This document shows, in pieces, positions 30,479-40,260 of a stretch of 64,000 nt of DNA. Each line of letters opens with the position of its first letter. The first letter of the stretch is position 1. Both the position numbers and the translations under genes were made by a program. The DNA is from Athripsodes cinereus (Eukaryota; Arthropoda; Insecta; Trichoptera; Leptoceridae), in assembly GCA_947579605.1 (NCBI GenBank), contig OX388325.1, positions 4,645,572 to 4,709,571 of the forward strand, given 5' to 3'. Below the pieces are notes generated by a model that worked only from the letters and a program-made list of their open reading frames with translations, was not told the origin of the DNA and searched no databases.

Positions 30479-30689
30479 GTTCTGGTTTTGCTTATAAATT
30501 TTATTAATAAAAAGTAAATACCAAGGGTGTTATTAAATCTTTGTTAAATTGGATAAACCTGCATCATTTGATATTTCTAACCCATGGAAGAATAAATTTG
30601 GTTTCATGTAAAAACAAATTGTTGTTAGTTCTAGGTACTATATTTATTTATAAAAATAGTGACCTGGTTTTGAAATCATTGTGAAAGTA

Positions 30690-30840
30690 CAAAAGTTTTT
30701 TAGATATCGGCGTGCATGTATTAGAAATTGTATGAATGTAGAGGAAGCGAAAGAACTATGGTAGGGATAGATCTATATGGTGTTTCATTCTCTCTACCTT
30801 CCCCTCCAGGGACATGACGTGAGGGTATAATAGTAGTAGA
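30690..30840 (+). pseudogene. LINE 'WFGH' family, extreme C-terminus and 3' end
   Basis: RACIRNCMNVEEAKEL then a stop, worn coding to CTCTACC, and a TGACGTGAGGGTATAATAGT terminus. Confidence 0.6.
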
Positions 30841-31009
30841 TAAAAGTATATATTTCGTTTTTCAGGGGATTTCTGAAAATTTGATTGATTAAGGATTGAC
30901 TGTGTCTTTGAAAGACGAAATACGTGGAAAAAATATATTTGTTTTTAATGTCTACACGAAGGTTTTGTTTAACTTTTTAGCTAGCCATATAAAGGTAAAT
31001 ATAGGTTAT

Positions 31010-31195
31010 CACGGTCTAAACATCGTGTTTGGTGGTTTTCGGGATCTCCGTGTGGTAGTTTTTAACTCTAGCTCTCGGCAAAATGCTGTCGCCATTTTCA
31101 CACTTCACACTCCTGAAGATGGTGACAGCATTTCGCCGAAATCTAGAGTTAAAAACTACCACACGGAGATCCCGAAAAACACCGAACACGAATAA
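31010..31195. repeat. Long inverted repeat with hammerhead-like boxes
   Basis: Arms of about 60 bases (left from GGTGGTTTTCGGGATCTCCG, right ending CGGAGATCCCGAAAAACACC). Near the centre on the plus strand: CTGAAGA (31113-31119), T, a GGTG/CGCC stem, GAAA (31138-31141) and palindrome TCTAGA (31142-31147). The left arm holds a worn inverse copy. Confidence 0.55.
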
Positions 31196-31740
31196 TAATG
31201 ATAACAAAAAACTGTATTGCACAAAAAAAAAACAACATAAGAAAATAAACAATTTAAACTACACAAATAAATTTTGTACAACGAATTAACTAGTCGTCTA
31301 CCTGAGGGACTAATTTAACTATTGCTCTGCTACACAAAAGTTATAAATAGCTCCAGTGTTACCGGATCGAGAGAAATTTACTGAATACATTATCTAAAAT
31401 TATAATATACAATAAATGTACAATACTTACATAACTAACTACATAGTAGTGTTGAAATAAGGAGAACGTGAATTTATAAGTACAAGGTATTTTAAAAGGT
31501 CTACATTAATAATAAAAAAAGAATAAGGCCAAAAAACTCCTTTTAAAAATCCTTTTTGCTTATAAAAAAAACAGAGTTAAGATGAATTTATGTAAAAATA
31601 AATTTTGAAATTATACAAATTGTACTGTCCTACTTTAATAATAATAATAATGAGTCAGGTGTTAGTAAAACTACAGAGACATTTAGTAAAATAGAATAAT
31701 AAAATGTAGTTTTTTTCTTGAATTATTTAGCACAAAGGTT
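31196..31740. other. No feature recognised
   Basis: AT-rich DNA with a short AAT repeat near 31640. Confidence 0.4.
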
Positions 31741-31899
31741 CGGAAGGTTTCACATCTGGGTCATGTACTGCGTAGGAAAAAATACCACCTTCTCCAACTG
31801 ATATTGAAGGGGACAATATTGAGGGACGTGGGTCAGGTTCATCTCCATCATCAGGTGATTAGAATAAAGTCTCAGTTTTCTCAATCATCACTTTTTTCT

Positions 31900-31952
31900 A
31901 ATCGCCTGATGATGGAGTCGATAGTCTCAGAATACTATAATAGTAAGCGATT
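31900..31952 (+). ncRNA. Hammerhead-like motif, subfamily II, with intact helix I
   Basis: Helix I is AATCGC (31900-31905) with GCGATT (31947-31952), six perfect pairs. Box 1 CTGATGA (31906-31912), extra T, helix II GGAGTC/GTCTCA with GATA loop and mismatches, GAA (31930-31932), helix III TACTAT/ATAGTA (31933-31945). The usual A-U pair next to GAA is replaced by U-A, which is not the standard NUH cleavage context. Confidence 0.45.
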
Positions 31953-32044
31953 TAATGCTGTTGACCGAAGGTACTTGTTGGAAGTCCATTTCAAGATAAA
32001 ATTGAAAAAAAAAAACACAATATGTAGTTAACTTCCAAATGACT

Positions 32045-32105
32045 TTTATTAACTTCGCGTACTAGTATTCGGAGACTCTCGACTCCATCATCAGGAGATT
32101 GGTAA
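32045..32105 (-). ncRNA. Hammerhead-like motif, subfamily II
   Basis: Minus strand: CTGATGA (32088-32094), extra T, GGAGTC-GAGA-GTCTCC, GAA, palindrome TACTAGTA (32060-32067), then CGC. Helix I is weaker than in the 31900 copy. Confidence 0.45.
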
Positions 32106-32142
32106 AAACTTTTTACTAATCGCCTGATGTGAAGTTAACAAA

Positions 32143-32660
32143 TCATCATCATCATCACGCCCTCAACGCTCCTCTCGGGAGCACAGGGCAGAAACCAGCC
32201 TCCTCCATTCAGAGCGTCTCTGTGCCAATTGCGTCACCTCTTTCCACGACATTCCTTGCGCTCTGATATCGTTGTCATAAGAACGGTGTATTGTGAAAGA
32301 GGGACGCCCGGGCCGACGGAACCCCTGCGGACGGAAAAACAGTGCTCTTTTTGGCCAACTATCATTAGGCATTCTCAAAACATGTCCCAGCCAGGACCAT
32401 CGTCTCTCCTGTATTACGGAGATTACAGGTCTCTGCTGGGTGCGCCGGCGCACAGCATCATTTGTAACATGTTCATACCATTTGACATCCAAAATCCTTC
32501 TAAGACACCTGTTTTCAAAGCTTAGTATCTTCCGCTCCTGAGCCTTGGTTAAGTGCCAAGACTCACAGCCATATAGAAGGATTGGGATGATGCACGCATT
32601 GAACAAGCGACATTTTGTCCTGATGCTGAGTCCAGACGCCTTCCAAGGTTAACTTCCAAG
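32143..32660 (-). mobile_element. LINE (CESWHLTKAQERK family), RT C-terminus, with 12-bp target duplication
   Basis: Flanked by GAAGTTAACAAA at 32131-32142 and 32661-32672. The minus-strand frame (32606-32163) encodes FNACIIPILLYGCESWHLTK, RRWSWLGHVLRMPNDSW, GRPSFTIHRSYDND and RSEWRRLVSALCSREER, then a stop and a GAT-repeat tail. It is nearly identical to 47600-48043, so both are young. The 5' side is truncated, with about 14 extra bases (GGTTAACTTCCAAG) at the junction. Confidence 0.8.
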
Positions 32661-32770
32661 GAAGTTAACAAAGTTACTTGTTAATTTCGCTTATGTACTA
32701 ATTCGCTTACAAAATAACTAAATTTAACTTGAAATAGACTCCCAACAAATACCTTCGGTCAATTATATCG
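32661..32770 (+). mobile_element. Penelope-like terminal repeat, subfamily II, right part after LINE insertion
   Basis: Continues the plus copy broken at 32142 and ends CAACAAATACCTTCGGTCAA, the family's distal end. Confidence 0.5.
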
Positions 32771-33160
32771 AAATTTTAATTTGAATGTGTTTTTCTATAA
32801 AATTGTATGTATTGTGATCAATGTACAGTAAAAAATTAATAAATAGATAATATTAATAAGTAAATCTACTCAGACATTTAGTATGATTGTAATACTATCG
32901 TATTTACTTTTACAGCCATGGGAAATGCTACCTATTTTAATGAATAGTTTGTAATCAGTGCTATCAGGCGATACTTGTGAGGGGTACAATGGAATCTATT
33001 TTAATTGGAAGGAGTGTGCATGACAGGTCACTGTACAAAGTGTATATTATAATAATAAGATATAATCTGGGAGGAAATAAGCGAGAGTGTTTTGTGTTGC
33101 AAGTGTTTGATTTCATATTCACGGTTTTTTCATTTGCGATTTGATTTATTTTTTTGTTGT
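32771..33160. other. No feature recognised
   Basis: AT-rich DNA. Nothing identified. Confidence 0.4.
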
Positions 33161-33162
33161 TG

Positions 33163-33330
33163 AAAAAGTGATATATATGGGTTTTTGTTATAAATCCAAA
33201 TACAATATTCTACGCATTTGACAGTAACTTGAAAGATTGTGTCGTGATAGCGGAGTTTGCCGGCAATTGGAATCGAACTGCGAACCTCGTGTTCATGAGG
33301 CCAAGCCTCTACCTCCAGGTTAAATTAATG
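33163..33330 (-). mobile_element. SINE-B copy, diverged
   Basis: Plus-strand TATATGGGTTTTTGTTATAA, GGAATCGAACTGCGAACC (B box complement) and AAGCCTCTACCTCCAGGTT (A-box region complement). Confidence 0.65.
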
Positions 33331-33429
33331 TAACAATAAATTAAGCTAGTCATTCAAGTGATGTTACTGAAAGTGATTTTTTCAATTTGTTAAAAAGATA
33401 AAACATTGTAAAAACTGACGATTCCAAGT

Positions 33430-33610
33430 GCCCAAATAGTGGCCTACGGATGATGGAAAAGAATAAAGTCCAAAGATGTATTAGATTGGTTATTCAAAGA
33501 AAAATCGGTTATACGGCCGATCAAATTTTGCTGCTAGTTTAAAACTGACGTTGGTTGAAAAAGTTTGTAAACAGTACATAACAACTTTTGCAACTCTCGG
33601 CAGATATAAA
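33430..33610 (+). pseudogene. Possible LINE RT thumb fragment
   Basis: Reads KNKVQRCIRLVIQRKIGYTA in one frame, like the KVQR..R... segment following LINE RT domains. Weak. Confidence 0.3.
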
Positions 33611-33719
33611 TAATAATAATAATAATCGGACTATTTATATGTGGCACCGTTTAATGATCCGTGACCATCTCAAAAGCGCCGTGACTTCTCCCAAGCAGCA
33701 GTGTCTTCAACTTGAAAAA

Positions 33720-33970
33720 AAAAAACGAAAATAGATTAAGATGGTATGGACACATTTTCAGATACATCACAGGATAATATGATCAAAAGGACAATGGACG
33801 AAGAAAAAGGACTAAGAAGACCAGGCATACCAGTGACGACCTGGATGTACACAATTACCAAGGACCTGAAGGAGGCAGAGCTGTGCTCGAAGGATGCTGG
33901 CGACCGGAAAACATGAAAGATGAGAACTAGGAGAACCGATCTCAAGTAAATGGGATAAAGGCGAGGACGA
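33720..33970 (+). pseudogene. LINE RT C-terminal fragment (RLRWYGH)
   Basis: RLRWYGHIFR, then in another frame MIKRTMDEEKGLRRPGIPVT, TWMYTITKDLKEAELCSKDA. Standard post-RT tail; several stops. Confidence 0.55.
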
Positions 33971-34315
33971 AGAAGAAGAAACATCTTAAAATCAGGAGTA
34001 TTTCGGAGATTTCTTTTGTTCATGCATTGGTTCGTGCAAATGGAGGACTCGTTCTTCTAGGAGCATTTCCAGAGTTTTGGGAAGATGATATGTCAATTAT
34101 GATCATTGCTGCAAAGTTCATTCCATGAAAATTCATCTTGAACGTTTGTCTATTAAGCTCCTGTATTATTTCCACTGCATGCAGTACACAATCGTTTCTA
34201 CTAATGCAATTTGACGAAATTCAATTTACGTTTGACGAAAAGAAAATTAAGGGAAATTCCATCTATCCATATCTTCTCACTCACGCCGTATCCCATGTGG
34301 GATAGACAGAATGGT
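33971..34315. other. Unassigned, with a worn WFGH 3' terminus at about 34280-34312
   Basis: CTCACGCCGTATCCCATGTG then GGATAGACAGAAT is the complement of that LINE family's 3' end, minus strand. Confidence 0.4.
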
Positions 34316-35565
34316 GACAGGAAAATTATTCGAATTACAATTATTCGAATTTACAATTATTCGAAAAAACAATTGTTCGAATTTACTTTTTTTCGAATGG
34401 CAATTATTCGAATATATGTACAATTATTCGAATCCACAATTTATTATCAGAAAACACAATTGTTCGCATTTTAAACGTCATATTGGTAACAACAATTATT
34501 CGAAATACAATTCTTCGAATTTTCACTTCCTGTCCATGGAAGTATACGTTTACTTTTTATTATCAAGACAAATAACTAGTGATGTGAGAAGAGAAAATTC
34601 TCTGATGGAAGAGAAATTTCTCTCCATAATTTTTCTTAGTGGTATTATGACCTTTCGCCCAGTACACTTCGCAGCCAACCTGATTGATTCAAAAATTTGT
34701 GGGGCTGATTAAGGCCCAAATCAGAGGCTATTTACACTTTTTTCCATGTACGTACCTGCATTTTTTTTAACTTAAATATGGGCATGTGGGGTGTCAAATA
34801 TCAAGATTTTTCATCAGTTTTAGCAGTTTTTTCTATGTAGGTATCAAACTTTTTTTTGTCCATAATTAATTGTAGCCATATTGGTGATAAATTGTCTCAA
34901 CATTTGTACATTGTTATTGATTGATTGAATAAAGTATTTATTATTTTTATACTGTTAAATAAAAAATAAATCTCGGTAAATTCTCTACTTCGAGAAATTT
35001 ACCGAGAAATTTCTCGGTAAATTTCTTGAAAAATAATTTCTTGAGAATTCCACAACACTGCAAATAACTGCTTCTATTTTTGTCGAAAAGTGAACGTGCT
35101 TGGCGATGAAATATTATATAATACGACTCAGTTTGCTATCGGTTTATTTAAATAGTGTCAAATGATAGGAAAAATAATTTAAATATATTTATAATTAGAT
35201 ATGAAAGCAATCGCCTCATTTTCTTAAGACACTAAAATAAAATTTGTTCCATATGAACTCGTCCACAGTTGGATGAGCTATGACTGGAGTTTTGTACTAA
35301 TATGAAACGTAATTTAATCGTGTCAATATGACCTTATAAAGATCAAAATTAAATTAATTTAGGTTTTTATAAAATGGTTCGAAGAATAGGGTTTTCGAAC
35401 AAATGTTAGTCGAACAATTCACTTTCTATTAAATGTAATTCGAATAATTGATAGTCGAACAAATGTTATTCGAAGATTTGCTAATTCGAAATATTCTTTT
35501 TTCGAATAAATGTAAATTCGAACAATTGTATTTCGAAAAATTTTCATGTAATCGACAGAATGATA
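34316..35565. mobile_element. DNA element with arrays of AATTATTCGAA motifs at both ends
   Basis: Left array (34320-34540) has at least eight copies of a CAATTATTCGAAT-like motif. The right array (35380-35560) has a similar number in the opposite sense (ATTCGAACAATTG). A hAT-like MITE sits inside. Exact ends and superfamily are not determined. Confidence 0.55.
34577..35060. mobile_element. hAT-like MITE, 484 bp, 8-bp target duplication
   Basis: Flanked by CAAATAAC at 34569-34576 and 35061-35068. Ends TAGTGATGTG and CACAACACTG (inverted: CAGTGTTGTG). Internal AGAAATTTCTC-type hairpins cluster near both ends. No transposase. Confidence 0.75.
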
Positions 35566-35644
35566 GGACGGTGTCAAAATACACAAAAAAATATAGTGAA
35601 ATAGCTGAACATTCGAGAGATATGGGACACACTTTTGGAATAAA

Positions 35645-36480
35645 AAAATAAATAAATACCTACTTTATTCAATCAATAAAAACGTACAAATGTTGAGACA
35701 ATTTATCACCAATATGGCTACAATTAAGTTGCAGCAGCCTCACTAGGTTGCCCTTTATCGAGGCGTGCTGCATTTACAAAAATAATATACAATTAACAAA
35801 GGATCAAAACATCTTACCCAAAAAAATCACAAAAAATAAATTAATAAATCAACTATACTATACTATACCCTCACGCCGTGTCCCAAGTGGGGTAGGCAGA
35901 GAGAACGGAACGCCAAACAGACCTATTTTTACACACTTCCTTCGCTTCCTCCACATTCATACAGTTTCTCATACACGCACGTCAATTCCTCTTACTCAAC
36001 ACGCGGCCGTCCTTGAGAATTTGATCCACGTGATCAAGCCACGTGGTTCTCGGACGCCCGCGTTTCCTCACACCCTTTCTTTCAGATAAGTATATCCTCT
36101 TTGTCACTCTTACCTCGTTCATTCGTTCAACATGCCCAAACCACCGTAGTTTATTCACGCGCATTCTGTCCACAACACTCTTCTTGCATCCGCTCATTCT
36201 TCTAATATCCTCATTCTTCACTCTATCACGCAGCGTTTTACCAACCATTCTTCTCAACGATCGCATTTCTACTGCATTTATTCCACTTTCGTCCTTCTTC
36301 AGCCACGTCCATGTCTCGCTTGCATCCGTAAGTGACGGTACCAGAATGGTATTGTGCACCAGCATTTTAGCCATGTTCGACACATTGCCATCACAATGAA
36401 TAAATTAGTAAATCAACCAATTGATTAAAAATGAATATATGTCAATGAATCAATAATTTAAAGTATGCATAATATAGATG
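35645..36480 (-). mobile_element. LINE 3' UTR fragment split by a WFGH LINE
   Basis: Parts 35645-35853 and 36390-36480 together match the continuous copy at 1865-2150. Confidence 0.65.
35854..36389 (-). pseudogene. LINE 'WFGH' family, nearly complete 3' part
   Basis: Inserted with a duplication of about 28 bases (imperfect, both sides ending AATAAATTARTAAATCAAC). The minus strand encodes MAKMLVHNTILVPSLTDASE then WTWLKKDESGINAVEMRSLR, VNKLRWFGHVERM, GRPRTTWLDHVDQILKDG, and ends in a CCTACCCCACTTGGGACACG terminus and a TATAG tail. The N-terminal RT is absent. Confidence 0.75.
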
Positions 36481-36483
36481 AAC

Positions 36484-36540
36484 AAATAACAAATTGGCAA
36501 TGTCCTTACAAGACGAAAGACGTCTCTATCAATTATAAAG
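36484..36540 (+). repeat. Penelope-like terminal repeat scrap, subfamily III
   Basis: TTGGCAATGTCCTTACAAGA then CGAAAGACGTCTCT fits a worn box 1, extra T, GTC...GAC helix II, GAAA and the palindrome. Confidence 0.4.
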
Positions 36541-36803
36541 CATATGTATGTTATAGTAGAAGAAAGCAATTATTTTTTTATTTCATTTCTCATCCTATCC
36601 AATTTTTTTACACCACCAGCCCATCTGAGCATTTTCATCTCGTTGGTATCTAAAATCTGGGCGTAGTTATGTTTAGCAGTATAGGTACATATCTAACTAT
36701 CCAGTAGAACTAATAATTATGTACCCTACTACCCTTTCCATAATTATCAATAAACACCTGACTAATTGTTAACACAAAGTTATTTAACATTAATTTAGAT
36801 ATA
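36541..36803. other. No feature recognised
   Basis: AT-rich flank of the pogo-like element. Confidence 0.4.
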
Positions 36804-37572
36804 CAGTGGAACCTCGACTTTGACAAGTTTAATTCGTTTCGCAACGTTGCTCGTATTTCAAATTACTCGTATCTCAAAGCAAATTTCCCAACAAAAGAGA
36901 ATGTAAAGAAATAAACTAGATTTACAAAGTGTTATTTACGCTTAATATTCGTCACTGCTTTTCTCTTCACTGGTTTTTGCGTTTTTCGCCACACTTTTCT
37001 CACTTTCTCCTGAAGGCCGTTTAAAGAAAACATGTCCAAGGAGATATTAAGAATATTACTCAACATACACCTCATCCGCACAACCAACAGACTGTCCAAA
37101 CTCCCTTTTGTATGAAATAGCAAAAGCGTCCCGATCCTTACGAATCGGCTTAGGCTGGTTTAAGTGCACTTTTTACCCATGGTACGCTCACCAATCTCAA
37201 GTGCACTTAAACCAGCCTAAGGTGATTCGTTAGCATCGGGACATCTTTTCTGTTTCATACAAAAGGGAGTTTGTAAAGTCTGTTGGTTGTGCGGATGAGG
37301 TGTCTGTTGGGTAATATTCTTAATAATATCTTCACTCTCGCAGGTGTGAAAATCCAGCTAAATGCAAAAACTTCGTTTAACATATTGTCCAAGGAGGTTT
37401 GTTTCTTCCTCCCTTTCAGAATGTTCCGGAAATGAGTTAGGCAAGTGTCATTAAATAATAGCTCGTATCTCAAATTTTGCTCGTATTTCATAAACAAAAT
37501 CGCTCGCTCGACGGCTCGTATCTCAAAAAAATCGAATGTTGGGGCACTCATAATCATGTCAAGGTACCACTG
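36804..37572. mobile_element. pogo/Tigger-like MITE with TA target duplication
   Basis: Ends CAGTGGAACCTCGAC and (inverted) CAGTGGTACCTTGAC, flanked by TA on both sides. Inner repeats of GCTCGTATCTCAAA lie at both ends. These are hallmarks of pogo-type Tc1/mariner elements. No DDE transposase is left. A foldback lies inside. Confidence 0.75.
37040..37335. repeat. Foldback element nested in the pogo-like MITE
   Basis: Arms of about 125 bases pair: ACACCTCATCCGCACAACCA with TGGTTGTGCGGATGAGGTGT, and AACTCCCTTTTGTATGAAA with TTTCATACAAAAGGGAGTT; centre near 37180. Related fragments at about 17810 and 55625. Confidence 0.65.
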
Positions 37573-37954
37573 TATAAGATTACCTGAGGCAATATTTCAA
37601 CTAATTAAATTACTAATATCTTGGAAGGTTTCCATACACCTGACTCCAGTAAATATTAATTGTTATTTCAAAAGGTCATTACTGACCCAGGTGAACGTTG
37701 TAGTACAAGTCCGTTAAACACGAGTTTAGAAGTTGAAGATATACATATGGATCCATCTACTAATGAAGAATGTCCCTTCTTACCAAAATATTAATATTCA
37801 AAAACTTGATTATTTATTTATTTGTTGTCATAAAGGACACAAAAAAGACCCCTAAAATTAACAAAATACCTTTCATTGCCTTGCAACACCAATGTGCTTG
37901 ATTGCATCACCAATTTTTTCTTTGAAGTTCTTATCCATACAATATAACATAACA
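37573..37954. other. No feature recognised
   Basis: AT-rich DNA. Nothing identified. Confidence 0.4.
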
Positions 37955-38186
37955 TAACATACATAGACACAGATCGAGCTAGTCCCAAACTCAGATGAAT
38001 CTTGTATTATGGGTACTAACGCAACGATACACACATATACAATGCACTAAACACATATACATGTAACACCCAGACCCAGGACAATTTGAAAAAGGTCATT
38101 CCTCAATCTGTCCTTGCCGGGAATAGAACCCGGGACCTCGTGGCTCAAAGGCAAGAGCGTTACCTCCGCGCCACACCGGCCGACGA
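37955..38186 (-). mobile_element. SINE-A copy, near complete
   Basis: Mirror of 8239-8489: body from GACACAGATCGAGCTAGTCC to the tRNA-like head ending CGCGCCACACCGGCCG. The B box has one change. Confidence 0.75.
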
Positions 38187-38336
38187 TTATAGGTTGACGA
38201 TTTTTTTATTGTATTTATATTAAATATATATTTTATATAAACAGTAGTTATATTAGATCATAACTGAGTTTACAAAATAAATACCAGAAAAACAGCAAAA
38301 TGTGTAACACCACGATATAAAAAGAGGCAGTATTGG

Positions 38337-39670
38337 CACTAATAATAATAATAATAATAATAATAACAGTTTATTAAACACAATATCATTTTACAATAAT
38401 CGAACAATAACACAATACATTTATTTTCCTAATACAATTACTCCCCAAAATTGAGCGTAGCTCGTGCTTTGGGGAGAATTATTTTATACTATATAAGCAA
38501 TCAAAATAAAAATAAATAGCAATCAGAAAAAAGACATACACATACAGTCACAATGTTCCGACTAGAAATTCCACTTAACAAGTTTAATCATAGCATATAG
38601 ATCAAATCAGAAATATACAAGACATCATACCAAAATAAAAAAAATAAAAAAAACAAACAAAAATCAAAAAAGAGTCATACCATAATTATTCATGTATTCA
38701 GTCTCGTGCAATATATCTTTTGACAAACTTTTTAAATTGCTGTAGGTCAACATTATCAGCACGTCCATGTTCTATATCTAACTGGTTGTACCACTTCACA
38801 CCTTTGTATGTATAGTGGTGTTGGCCTGTTGTAGTTCTCTTGAAGGGGACTTTAAGAAGTCCTCCTCCACGCGCCCTGAGACTAATACAACATTCCGAGT
38901 GGATTCCCAATACAAAATAGTCTTTATGTATTTGTATTAGTGAAGCTTTCTTGTACAATTTATCGAGAGACAGTACCGGCAAATCTTTATACAGTCTATC
39001 GGTCGGGTAATCTATTGGCCTCCTCAGAATGATCTTTAGCACGCCTCTCTGGAGTACCATTAATGGCGCTAAAGTAGTCTTAAAAGCACCTCCCCATCCA
39101 ACAATGCCATACTGCAGTATAGATTGGACCAAGGCATAATAAACCATCTTAAGTGCCTGTAAGTCAAGTATGTCTCTCAGCATATAGAATATATACAGCA
39201 TCTTTCTCAACCTTTCTATCGTTGCCTGAATATGTTCTTTCCACTTAACATTGGAATCTATCCAAATCCCTAAATATTTCACCTTTTTACAAATTGCGAT
39301 CTCCGTACACTCAGCACCACAAAAACTTACGTCAGCCATACATTTTTCAGTATGTATTTTAACAATTTGACTTTCGTCAGATGCTGATCTATTATGCAGT
39401 GAAAAAGGTACACATTGTGTTTTGTCTTTGTTCAGCGAGAGCAGATTATCATCAAACCATTTTTTAAGTGTTGAAATACTCCTGCTAGCCAATGCCATCA
39501 CATCTCCCCAAGTTCTACCCCTAGAGACAACTACTGTGTCATCAGCAAATGAAAGGACTCTAGATTCTGCCTGCAAAGAGAATATATCGTTCATGTAAAT
39601 CAGGAACAGCATCGGTCCGAGTACGGTCCCCTGCGGAATTCCGAATCGCGACGATGCGCGATAATTTTAT
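38337..39670 (-). mobile_element. 5'-truncated Jockey/CR1-like LINE
   Basis: The minus-strand element is cut at about 39665 inside the RT, runs through the frame below, and ends in a 3' UTR with a TTATTATTA tail (plus-strand TAATAATAAT at 38341-38368). A 3' fragment of the same family is at 42130-42240. Confidence 0.7.
38698..39660 (-). pseudogene. LINE reverse transcriptase, C-terminal part, open frame
   Basis: Open without a start from about 39660: SSRFGIPQGTVLGPMLFLIY, then SFADDTVVVSRG with the catalytic FADD, KKVKYLGIWIDSNVKWKEHI (RT thumb boundary), LQYGIVGWGGA, LMVLQRGVLKIILRRP, and a C-terminus ending KKFVKRYIARD at a stop at 38698. The methionine at 39612 is internal, not a true start. 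The first RT motifs and the endonuclease are missing, but the remaining 320 codons are uninterrupted, so the copy is fairly young. Confidence 0.8.
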
Positions 39671-39943
39671 AGACATTTTGAGTAATCTCCGATGCGTACT
39701 ATTACCTTCATTTCATGGGTCTTTTATCAGTTTCTATCCTTATTTCTTTCGCTTCTGCTAGCTACTCACGATTCATCACAACTGCGATAAAGTGCTCTGT
39801 CGTAAAAAGTTTATTTTTTACGCAATATTTATGATATTTTCCTTCTTTTAATATAACAGATAGTAATATATAGCACAAGGGTTTAAACTAGAGATGCAAC
39901 GAATAGTATACTTGAATGAATTGAACTTGAACTCAAACATTGA
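39671..39943. other. No feature recognised
   Basis: Short AT-rich spacer between two LINE remnants. Confidence 0.4.
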
Positions 39944-40260
39944 GTGATGTCTTTTTTGTTTAAGATAGTGAATGACTTGGTGGACTCCTCTGAATTGCTT
40001 ACGAAAATTGGTTTTAATTGTCCCGCACGTGCTACCAGAGCGCATCGTCTCTTCCGATTGCCAGCATGCCCGGCTAATTTTATTCAGAATACTTTTATAC
40101 AACGCGGTTGTTCCAACTATGACTCATTCTTCGGGACTCTTGATATTTTGACTATGGGTCTTAGAAGTTTTAAGAGAGGTATATCCAGGTCATTGATTGA
40201 ATCCATTCCACCCTGATGATTTTATTTGCATGATTAATTTTACATACATATATATTCATT
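39944..40260 (+). pseudogene. LINE ORF2 C-terminus (FKIVNDLVDSSELL)
   Basis: 90 codons: FLFKIVNDLVDSSELLTKIG, CPARATRAHRLFRLPACPAN, FIQNTFIQRGCSNYDSFFGT and RSFKRGISRSLIES to a stop. This layout (N.+D...LL..I.F..P...TR...F) is the Jockey/BmLINE-type C-terminus. A short AT-rich 3' UTR follows. Confidence 0.65.

Larger units (their letters stand above)
31745..32142. mobile_element. Cluster of Penelope-like terminal repeats, subfamily II, left part
   Basis: In order: a worn minus copy (box at about 31836-31852), a plus copy (31887-31965), a minus copy (31966-32110) and the start of another plus copy (32110-32142), whose remainder lies beyond a LINE insertion at 32661-32770. Shared blocks are ACCGAAGGTACTTGTTGGAA, TTTCAAGATAAAATTGAA and AACTTCCAAATGACTTTTAT. 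Confidence 0.55.

Noticed and set aside
30896..31289. Overlapping 70-100 codon frames on both strands
   Set aside because: They are created by the long inverted repeat at 31010-31195.
34211..34712. Two overlapping Ile/Phe/Asn-rich frames
   Set aside because: They read the TTCGAA motif array and have no gene character.
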